DNA of 64,000 nt from Ignavibacteriales bacterium. GTDB taxonomy: Bacteria; Bacteroidota; Ignavibacteria; Ignavibacteriales; Ignavibacteriaceae. The notes under the pieces were generated by a model that was not told the origin of the DNA, did not search any database, and saw only the letters and a program-made list of their open reading frames with translations. Positions 42,514 to 49,677 of the stretch are shown one piece after another. The DNA lies in assembly GCA_003538625.1 (NCBI GenBank), contig DPRR01000028.1, forward strand, positions 1 to 64,000. The letters run 5' to 3'. The position numbers and the translations under genes were made by a program. The stretch's first letter is position 1. Every line of letters starts with the position of its first letter.

Positions 42514-43515
42514 TTAATCGAACAATGTTTTTTTATTTTCATCAGATTTATTTTGTAAACCATGAGAGTGAATATCCGTGCCGGCAAGTGAAATAAACTT
42601 TGTCCAGTTTGAACCTGGTTTGATTTCATTTGTAATTACATTTTTATATGCATTTACTTTTGCGCTTAATTCATCTGCCTGATAAAGTGTAATAGCCTCT
42701 AAAGTTTTCGGTACAACCGGTGATGCATATTCAAGTTTTCCTTGATGACTTAAGATTATGTGGAGTAAATTGTTCTTAAGATCTTCCGGAAAACCATTAA
42801 TTTTATTTATCTCATCATTAACGATCATAGCTGCAATTACAATGTGGCCAAGCAGTTTTCCTTTATCAGTATACTCAAATACCGGATCAAAACTTAACTC
42901 TTCTATCTTGCCAAAATCATGAAGCATTGCACCACAAACTAAAAGATCACGATTTATTTCAGGATGGATATCGCACATCAAATCACAAATTTTTATAATT
43001 TCCAAAGTGTGTTCAATCAATCCGCTTATATAACCGTGATGCCACATTTTACCTGCTGGTACAGAAGTATATTTTTCAAAACGCTCCGCAGAAAAAATAT
43101 TTTTTATAAGATTTTTCAAATCAGCATTAACAATCTTTTCGATCCGGGTTGTAAATTCTTTTTTCATCACATTAAGATCGCGCAGAGATTTTGGTAGAAA
43201 ATCTTTGGTTGTTACGTCATCACTTTGTTTTGCAAGTCTAATATTTTCAATTTTGATCTGTGGATTACCCTGATATTCATCTATTGACCCCGCAATTTTA
43301 ACAACTTCACCAACGGTTAATGAATTCTTTATTGATTTGAATCCCGAGACATCATCCCAAAGATTTGAGGACAATGAGCCTGATTTATCACCAAGTTCTA
43401 AAGAAAGAAATTCTTTACCTGATTTGGTTAATCTGATTTCACATTTTTTGACAAGCAGAAAATGATCAACAGGTTCGCCTTTTGAAAGTGTTGATATTTC
43501 GGATTGATTTAACAT
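42514..43515 (-). CDS. YhaM-like 3'-5' exoribonuclease (OB-fold + HD domain)
   Basis: A 333-residue protein with an OB-fold about 15-95 (FLSLELGDKSGSLSSNLWD, VVKIAGSIDEYQGNPQIKI) and an HD phosphohydrolase domain about 155-320, with HHGYISGLIEHT, CGAMLHDFGKI and ILSHQGKLEYASP. The order OB then HD is that of YhaM/CBF1, an RNase that degrades single-stranded RNA and DNA in Firmicutes. Length and motifs agree. It is cotranscribed with the TPR gene. Confidence 0.88.
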   Translation of the reverse strand: MLNQSEISTLSKGEPVDHFLLVKKCEIRLTKSGKEFLSLELGDKSGSLSSNLWDDVSGFKSIKNSLTVGEVVKIAGSIDEYQGNPQIKIENIRLAKQSDDVTTKDFLPKSLRDLNVMKKEFTTRIEKIVNADLKNLIKNIFSAERFEKYTSVPAGKMWHHGYISGLIEHTLEIIKICDLMCDIHPEINRDLLVCGAMLHDFGKIEELSFDPVFEYTDKGKLLGHIVIAAMIVNDEINKINGFPEDLKNNLLHIILSHQGKLEYASPVVPKTLEAITLYQADELSAKVNAYKNVITNEIKPGSNWTKFISLAGTDIHSHGLQNKSDENKKTLFD

Positions 43516-43548
43516 AGTTATAGATCTTTTTATTTTTTATTTAAACGC

Positions 43549-43583
43549 AAAAAGGAGCGAAACATTAACGGTTCACTCCTTTA
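43549..43583 (-). terminator. Terminator after ugd
   Basis: On the - strand AAAGGAG and CTCCTTT pair, extended by a few imperfect bases, and TTTTTGCG follows. It lies in the 75-base gap between ugd and the YhaM-like gene. Confidence 0.65.
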
Positions 43584-43590
43584 AAAATTA

Positions 43591-44922
43591 TTAATTAACT
43601 ATCTCGGTTCTTCCAATTGAATAATAACTAAACTTTAACCCATTTAGCTTATCAGGATCATAAAGATTTCTGCCATCAAATATAACCGGAGCCTTTAAAG
43701 TATTTTTTATTATTCCAAAATCAGGATTACGGAATTCTTTCCATTCTGTAACTACAACAAGTGCATCAGCTTCTTTTAGTGCTTCTTCAGAACTTTCAGC
43801 ATATTTTATAACATCACCAAGCACAGTTTTTGTGCTTTGGTTTGCTTCCGGATCGTATGCTTTTACAGTTGCACCTGCTTCCACTAATAGCTTTATAAGA
43901 TAATGTGCCGGGGCTTCACGAACGTCATCGGTGTTAGGTTTAAATGCTAATCCCCAAAGTGCAAAATGTTTTCCTTTTATATTTCCTTTAAAGTGTTTTT
44001 CGATTTTTTTGTAAAAATGATTCACTTGTTCTTTGTTAACGTCTATAACAGACTTTAATATTTTAAAATCATATTTGTTTTCATTTGCGGTGTTAACAAG
44101 TGCGTGAACATCTTTTGGAAAGCAAGAACCTCCGTAACCGATGCCGGGGAACAAATATCTTTTACCTATTCTTGAATCTGATCCGATACCTAATCTAACG
44201 TTATCAACTTGTGCCCCGGTTAATTCGCAAAGTCTTGCAATCTCATTCATAAAAGAAATTTTCATTGCAATAAATGAATTAGCAGCATACTTAGTCATTT
44301 CAGCAGATTTTTCATCCATAAAGTAAACCGGATTTCCCGTCCTAACAAAAGGCTCGTAAAGCTGTTCCATTACTTTTTTGGTTTTTTCATTACTTGTTCC
44401 AACAATAACTCTTTCCGGTTTCATAAAATCTTCAACTGCAATTCCTTCGCGTAAAAATTCAGGATTGGAACAAACATCAAAATCAAAATCAGGTGCATGT
44501 TTTCTTACCGCTGCACGAACTCTATCGCTGGTCCCTACAGGAACAGTGCTTTTATCAACTATAACTTTAAATCCAAGATCAGGTTCTTCCTTAAACATCC
44601 GGCCAAGATCATCCGAAACTTTTAATACATATTTAAGATCTGCAGCACCATCACCACCTTGCGGAGTTGGTAAACAAAGAAATATTATATCCGATTTACG
44701 AACTGCTTCTCTTAATTCCGTTGTAAATGATAATCTCTTTTTTACAATATTTCTCAGGAACAATACTTCAAGTCCGGGTTCATAAATTGGTATCTGTCCG
44801 CCCTTCATCGTTTCAATTTTTTTCTCGTCAACATCAACACAAATAACATAGTTTCCGGTTTCTGCAAGACAAGTACCTGAAACAAGACCTACATATCCTG
44901 TCCCTATTACTGCAAGATTCAA
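43591..44922 (-). CDS. ugd: UDP-glucose 6-dehydrogenase
   Basis: Oxidises UDP-glucose to UDP-glucuronate with two NAD. The 443 residues show GTGYVGLVSGTCLAETG at the N-terminus, STVPVGTSDRVR, CSNPEFLREG, KYAANSFIAMKISFMNEIA, the catalytic cysteine in GYGGSCFPKDV, and FKPNTDDVREAP, all typical. Length is normal. UDP-glucuronate feeds surface polysaccharides, as do the gmd/fcl/rfb genes at 13-21 kb, but ugd is not next to them. Confidence 0.97.
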   Translation of the reverse strand: MNLAVIGTGYVGLVSGTCLAETGNYVICVDVDEKKIETMKGGQIPIYEPGLEVLFLRNIVKKRLSFTTELREAVRKSDIIFLCLPTPQGGDGAADLKYVLKVSDDLGRMFKEEPDLGFKVIVDKSTVPVGTSDRVRAAVRKHAPDFDFDVCSNPEFLREGIAVEDFMKPERVIVGTSNEKTKKVMEQLYEPFVRTGNPVYFMDEKSAEMTKYAANSFIAMKISFMNEIARLCELTGAQVDNVRLGIGSDSRIGKRYLFPGIGYGGSCFPKDVHALVNTANENKYDFKILKSVIDVNKEQVNHFYKKIEKHFKGNIKGKHFALWGLAFKPNTDDVREAPAHYLIKLLVEAGATVKAYDPEANQSTKTVLGDVIKYAESSEEALKEADALVVVTEWKEFRNPDFGIIKNTLKAPVIFDGRNLYDPDKLNGLKFSYYSIGRTEIVN

Positions 44923-44947
44923 AAGTTCCTCCGATAAAAATTGATTT

Positions 44948-44969
44948 ACTTTAGAAAAATAACTAAAGT
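44948..44969. terminator. Weak hairpin downstream of the hybrid kinase
   Basis: ACTTTAG and CTAAAGT form a seven-base stem with an eight-base A-rich loop, 33 bases past the kinase stop. The only close T run (CTTTTT) is on the + side, so a - strand terminator role is doubtful. Confidence 0.3.
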
Positions 44970-45002
44970 CTTTTTGAAATAGAATTAAACTTTTTTATTT
45001 GA

Positions 45003-46568
45003 TTATTTTAGCGCTAAAGCTACTTCCCGGTTAAAATGTTTAATGTCAACAGGTTTAGAAAGTACTGATTTTATCCCTATTTCATTATAAGTTCTTAACA
45101 ATGATTCATCCACAGTATCCAGAAGCGCAATTATGGGTGCATAATATTTTTTATCGCCGCGCAAAATTGATTTGACAAACTGTACTCCATTCATAAGCGG
45201 TAAATCATGCGAGGCAATGATTAATGACGGGTGTTGTTTTAATACTACATTGATTGCTTCAAATCCATTATCAGTTCCGACAAATTTAAAATCAGGAAAA
45301 TTTTCTTTAATCATTTTTTCTAACAGATTAAAATCATTTTTATTATGTTCAACCAACAAAATTGTGTTTTCAGAACTTGGAACTGTAAAGTGAAATTCAC
45401 TGCCGACTTTTTCTTTTGAATAGAACCAGATTTGCCCGTTGTGTCTTTCTATTATCTCCTTAACCAGCGATAATCCAAGACCGGTACCTTTTTCTCCGCG
45501 TGTTCCTCTTGTAGTAAACATCTTTTCAAATTTAAAAATTCTTGATTGATAATTATCGGGTATTCCAATTCCTTCATCACCAACTACAAATTCTACAAGT
45601 TCAGGATTAAATCTATCCGCCGAAATACGAATTGTTTTTCCATCTTCTGAAAACTTAATTGCGTTGCTGACAAGATTGGTTATGACCTGCAGCATCAATC
45701 TTTCATCTGCCTCGATAAAGATTGAATCAGGAACATTAACTTTTATATCAATGTTTTTCCGCATCGCAATTCCTGTAAGAGACGAGATACAGTTAAACAC
45801 TAATCCCTGTGCCTGCACACGATGCGAAGCCATATGCGTTCTGCCGGTTTGAAGATTTGACCAATCAAGTAGATAGTTTACAAGTCTAAGTTGATTATTT
45901 GAAGAGTCATTTATATAATTTAAATATTCTGTGCGCTCGGTATCCGTCAGATTTGCTTCACTAAGCAGTATTTCAGTAAAACCAAGTATACTGGAAAATG
46001 GTGCCCGGAGATCGTGAGATAAAATGGATAAAAAATTATCCCTTGCTGTAATTTCGCTTGAGAGATTATTAATAATCTCACCATAATCGCTTTCGGTTTT
46101 TTTAAAATCAGTTACATCAATTACTAAGCCCTTTAAAATTTTCTGATTACCATTCAACTCCATTTTTATTTGTTCTTTTAACCAGATAAGTTTTCCGTCT
46201 TTACGTTTATAACGATACAGTAATTCCAGATTTGATATTTTTCCATTTTCAATTCTATGAAGTTTCTTTTTTACATCCGGTATATCATCTCCAAAAACCA
46301 TCTCTCTGCCTAAAGATGGTAGTTTTATCAGTTCGTCTGGTGAGTAACCTGTTACTTTTTTTATGCTCGGTGAGTAAAAGATTTCCACTCTTTCTCCATC
46401 CGTTTTTAAAGAGTAGTGAAATTGATCATCAAATACTGCAGCAATTTCACAAAGTACAGTATTTTGTGGTTCTTTGATAAGCTGTTTTTCTTTAATTCCT
46501 GAAAGAAAAGAATCTTTATGTTTCTTATCACTAACTTTTGATGTAAGATTTTCTTTTTTTTGTGCCAT
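45003..46568 (-). CDS. Cytosolic hybrid histidine kinase with degenerate receiver domain
   Basis: A 521-residue protein with no membrane span. A PAS domain (about 55-155, ending in the PAC-type IDVTDFKK), a HisKA with phospho-acceptor H185 in LSHDLRAPF, a HATPase with N302 (SNAIKFSEDG), DEGIGIP and GTGLGLSLV, and a C-terminal receiver-like domain from about 402. The receiver has EH (407-408) for the usual acidic pair and S453 where the phospho-accepting aspartate should be (SHDLPLMNG); K505 remains. It is therefore probably a pseudo-receiver. No partner response regulator lies next to it. Confidence 0.92.
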   Translation of the reverse strand: MAQKKENLTSKVSDKKHKDSFLSGIKEKQLIKEPQNTVLCEIAAVFDDQFHYSLKTDGERVEIFYSPSIKKVTGYSPDELIKLPSLGREMVFGDDIPDVKKKLHRIENGKISNLELLYRYKRKDGKLIWLKEQIKMELNGNQKILKGLVIDVTDFKKTESDYGEIINNLSSEITARDNFLSILSHDLRAPFSSILGFTEILLSEANLTDTERTEYLNYINDSSNNQLRLVNYLLDWSNLQTGRTHMASHRVQAQGLVFNCISSLTGIAMRKNIDIKVNVPDSIFIEADERLMLQVITNLVSNAIKFSEDGKTIRISADRFNPELVEFVVGDEGIGIPDNYQSRIFKFEKMFTTRGTRGEKGTGLGLSLVKEIIERHNGQIWFYSKEKVGSEFHFTVPSSENTILLVEHNKNDFNLLEKMIKENFPDFKFVGTDNGFEAINVVLKQHPSLIIASHDLPLMNGVQFVKSILRGDKKYYAPIIALLDTVDESLLRTYNEIGIKSVLSKPVDIKHFNREVALALK

Positions 46569-46651
46569 TATAAAATTTTAAAATCAATTCATTAAAAATA
46601 TACCAATTTACTTTTTGGTATGAAACGATTGAATTTTATCAAAATGGAACT

Positions 46652-46679
46652 TTGTGCCTCTATAATTGTTTATCATAAT
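46652..46679 (+). promoter_or_regulatory. Candidate promoter of the TonB-dependent receptor gene
   Basis: TTGTGC (46652-46657), a 16-base spacer, and CATAAT (46674-46679), 26 bases before the ATG. Similar AT-rich hexamers are easy to find by chance. Confidence 0.25.
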
Positions 46680-46705
46680 ATTATTTATCAACTAAGAATT
46701 TAAAA

Positions 46706-48985
46706 ATGTATAAAATTATTTTTCTATTTATATGTATGCAACTTTCTGCGTCTTTGTTTGCCCAGAATTTAACCGGTTATCTTTACGGCAGAGTTTACGA
46801 TGCGACAACAAAACAGCCAATACCTTTCGCTAACGTAATAGTTATCGGAACGAATAATGGAGCAGCAACGGATGAAGAAGGATATTTTAAAATTAACAAT
46901 CTTCCCGTAAACACATATCAGGTGCGTGCTTCTGTTGTGGGATATAATCCTATGACCAAAACTGATATTGTAATCCAAACAGGCAAACCTGCTGAGGTAA
47001 ATTTTGAACTTGTCCCTCAGACAATTGAATTAGAAGATGTTACAGTAACAAGTGATTACTTCCGGAAAGACCCGCTTGAGGTTAACAGTATTAGGAATTT
47101 TAGTTATGAAGAAATCAGAAGAAGTCCGGGCGGATTTGAAGATGTTATTCGTGCACTGTCAATATTACCCGGAGTTGCACAAGCAGATGCAGGTAGAAAT
47201 GATTTAATTGTTCGCGGCGGCGCACCTTCAGAAAATCTTTATCTTATAGATGGAATTGAAGTTTCAAACATTAACCACTTTGGTACACAAGGCGCAACAG
47301 GCGGACCTTTAAGTTATGTTAACCTGGATTTTGTTCGCGAAACTTCTTTTTCAACAGGCGGATTTTCTGCGTTGTATGGCGACAAACTTTCATCCGTTCT
47401 TGATATTAAACTTAGGGATGGAAGAGAAGATAGGCTCGGTGGTAAAGCAACTATCTCTGCCTCACAGTTTGGTTTAAACTTAGAAGGGCCAATAACAAAT
47501 AAATCTAATTTTATTTTTTCTGCCAGAAGAAGTTATCTTGATTTTATTTTTAAAGCCGCAAATTTTTCTTTCGTACCCGAATATTATGATGTTTTGTTAA
47601 AAGCAGATTTCAATCCGCATGCACAGGATGCCTTTAGTTTTTTGTTTATAAGTGCTTTTGATAATGTTAAATTTTTTAATGATGATGCAGAGCAGCGATT
47701 TGATAATTCAAGAATTCTTGGAACTGATCAGGTGCAATATGTTGCGGGATTTACTTACAGACATTTATTTACTGATGGATTTTTAAATATTGCTTTAAGC
47801 AGAAACTATGTTGATTATGACAGCCGCCAGCAAGATTCATTATTAAACCCAATCTTTACAAACAAATCTAAAGAAGAAGAAAATTCTTTACGTGCTGATT
47901 TAGTTTTTAAGCTCTCCAAAACTTCAGAAATAAATTTTGGTGGAACAGCAAAACTTATTGAAGCCGATTATGATATTTTATTTCCAAACTTTGTTACAAC
48001 TTTTGGAGATTCTCTTCCTTTAACGTCTTTAAATACTCAAAACAACTATACTAAATTCGGAATTTATACTAACTACAATGCTTTCTTGTTTGATCGATTG
48101 ACCGCAAACCTTGGTGTGCGTTCAGAAATATTTACTGCGCTTAATAACAAAGTATATCTTAGTCCAAGATTTTCTCTTTCTTATGCGTTAACAGATTTAA
48201 CAAACATAAATTTCAGTACAGGAATTTATCACCAATCACCGTCGTATATATGGTTAGAAGCTTTTGAAAGCAATCGCGATTTAAAGATGATAAAGGTTAA
48301 TCAATTTGTTCTCGGATTCGATCAAAGAATTTCTGCAGATGCTTTATTAAAGATTGAAGCTTTTTATAAAGATTACGGTAATTATCCTACAAGCACTATC
48401 AGGCCATATCTTGTTCTTGCAAATACCGGGGCAGGATTTGCCGGAAGCGATGATAATTTTTCTTCTTTTGGTTTAGAGCCTCTTGTTGATGCAGGCTTTG
48501 GCAAAGCAAGAGGAATCGAATTATCAGTACAAAAAAAATTATCTGATATTCCTTATTACGGAATTTTTAGTTTCACTTACAGCAAATCAGATTATACCTC
48601 TTTGGATGGAATTGAACGTCCCGGAAGTTATGATCAAAACTGGATTATTAATTTATCCGGCGGATATAAGTTTAATGAGTTCTGGGAAGTAAGTTCCAAG
48701 TTCAGATTTGCAAGCGGTAAACCATTTACTCCATTTAATTCTGATGGAACACAAAACATTATAGCTTATAACACAGCAAGAATGAAATCGGCACACAGCC
48801 TTGATGTTAGAGTAGATAAGCGCTGGTATTTTGGCGGCTGGACGCTGATAACTTATATTGATATTCAAAACATCTACAATCAAAAAAATGCAAGCGGAAT
48901 TCGTTGGGACAGACGCGAAATGAAAGTTGATGAATCATCTTCAATAGGAATTCTTCCTTCGATAGGAATTAGTGCCGAATTTTAA
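46706..48985 (+). CDS. TonB-dependent outer-membrane receptor with carboxypeptidase-like domain
   Basis: A 759-residue receptor: signal peptide (IFLFICMQLSASLFA), a carboxypeptidase-regulatory-like beta-sandwich about 22-110 (GRVYDATTKQPIPFANVIV, TDEEGYFKINNLPVNTYQVRAS), a plug about 125-230 (IRALSILPGVAQADAGRNDLIVRGG, NLYLIDGIEVSNINHFG), then a 22-stranded barrel ending GISAEF. The stretch TIELEDVTVTSDYF is a likely TonB box. No SusD partner is adjacent, so it is not a standard glycan-utilisation locus. Substrate unknown. It stands alone and faces the HigBA pair on the opposite strand. Confidence 0.94.
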   Translation: MYKIIFLFICMQLSASLFAQNLTGYLYGRVYDATTKQPIPFANVIVIGTNNGAATDEEGYFKINNLPVNTYQVRASVVGYNPMTKTDIVIQTGKPAEVNFELVPQTIELEDVTVTSDYFRKDPLEVNSIRNFSYEEIRRSPGGFEDVIRALSILPGVAQADAGRNDLIVRGGAPSENLYLIDGIEVSNINHFGTQGATGGPLSYVNLDFVRETSFSTGGFSALYGDKLSSVLDIKLRDGREDRLGGKATISASQFGLNLEGPITNKSNFIFSARRSYLDFIFKAANFSFVPEYYDVLLKADFNPHAQDAFSFLFISAFDNVKFFNDDAEQRFDNSRILGTDQVQYVAGFTYRHLFTDGFLNIALSRNYVDYDSRQQDSLLNPIFTNKSKEEENSLRADLVFKLSKTSEINFGGTAKLIEADYDILFPNFVTTFGDSLPLTSLNTQNNYTKFGIYTNYNAFLFDRLTANLGVRSEIFTALNNKVYLSPRFSLSYALTDLTNINFSTGIYHQSPSYIWLEAFESNRDLKMIKVNQFVLGFDQRISADALLKIEAFYKDYGNYPTSTIRPYLVLANTGAGFAGSDDNFSSFGLEPLVDAGFGKARGIELSVQKKLSDIPYYGIFSFTYSKSDYTSLDGIERPGSYDQNWIINLSGGYKFNEFWEVSSKFRFASGKPFTPFNSDGTQNIIAYNTARMKSAHSLDVRVDKRWYFGGWTLITYIDIQNIYNQKNASGIRWDRREMKVDESSSIGILPSIGISAEF

Positions 48986-48990
48986 TTTTT

Positions 48991-49341
48991 TTAGGATAAA
49001 AGGGATTGCGCAGGAATATTATATTTTTTGTGCAAATCTCTCATCATTTTTGCCGTTAAATCTCTTTTACGGTTAAGTATTTCAGAAGCCCGGTTTTTAC
49101 CGCCAATAACTTCAGCAATATCAGATTGTTTTAATCCTAGCTGATCCATTCTGAATTTTATTGCTTCAATCGGGTCTGGTGGAGCTATTTCAAAATGCCT
49201 TCTTTCATAAGCTTCAACTAGCGTTACTATAACATCTAACAAATCACCATCAGGGGTATTTGGTTTAGCATTAAAAAGCTCTTCAATTTTTTTAAGAGCT
49301 TCTTCATAATCTTTTTTGGTTTTAATTACTTTTATTTTCAT
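48991..49341 (-). CDS. higA: HigA antitoxin (XRE family)
   Basis: A 116-residue antitoxin with a DNA-binding XRE domain: IEAIKFRMDQLGLKQSDIAEVIGGKNRASEILNRKR (helix-turn-helix about 62-98), preceded by a helical segment DGDLLDVIVTLVEAYERRHF. The layout matches antitoxins of the HigA type that are encoded just after HigB. It binds and neutralises the toxin and usually represses the operon. The gene abuts higB with no gap. Confidence 0.93.
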   Translation of the reverse strand: MKIKVIKTKKDYEEALKKIEELFNAKPNTPDGDLLDVIVTLVEAYERRHFEIAPPDPIEAIKFRMDQLGLKQSDIAEVIGGKNRASEILNRKRDLTAKMMRDLHKKYNIPAQSLLS

Positions 49342-49635
49342 TTAAATATCCTCAGCATTAATTCTATCATATTCTTTGTGTGTGCCAATAAATCTTATAT
49401 ACACAACCTTATAATCGTAATTTATTGTCGTAATCAATCTGTAATCATTTCCTTTAATATTAAAAACAACTCTATTACTGGATAAAATATTAGCTGTTCT
49501 ATAATATTTTGTTAAATCATTAGGTTTTACCCAATTAGCATCTTCTGCTTCTTTATACCAGGCTCGCAAAGGTTGTTCGGCATCTGGATGTTTTAACCAA
49601 AACTCTCTCAGTTTTTTAATTGCTATTATTCGCAC
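49342..49635 (-). CDS. higB: HigB toxin (mRNA interferase)
   Basis: A 97-residue RelE/HigB-fold endoribonuclease with the family's RIIAIKKLREFWLKHPDAEQPLRAWY start and NDYRLITTINYDYKVVYIRFIGTHKEYDRI end. I chose the GTG at 49635, since family members begin M-R-I/V-I-A; a TTG two codons upstream is also open. Cuts mRNA at the ribosome. The order toxin-antitoxin is that of HigBA. The candidate promoter puts the transcript start almost at the GTG, so the mRNA may be leaderless. Confidence 0.93.
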   Translation of the reverse strand: MRIIAIKKLREFWLKHPDAEQPLRAWYKEAEDANWVKPNDLTKYYRTANILSSNRVVFNIKGNDYRLITTINYDYKVVYIRFIGTHKEYDRINAEDI

Positions 49636-49640
49636 AAACA

Positions 49641-49669
49641 AATATATAAAGTTCCCATATTGGGAACAA
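49641..49669 (-). promoter_or_regulatory. Candidate higBA promoter
   Basis: On the - strand: TTGTTC (49669-49664), 17-base spacer, TATATT (49646-49641). The higB GTG lies five bases after the -10, implying little or no leader. The operator palindrome occupies the spacer. Confidence 0.45.
49651..49667. promoter_or_regulatory. Palindromic operator of higBA
   Basis: GTTCCCA-TAT-TGGGAAC, perfect seven-base arms, 15 bases before the chosen start and inside the promoter spacer. This is the expected place for autorepression by HigA or the HigBA complex. Confidence 0.7.
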
Positions 49670-49677
49670 GTGAAAAA

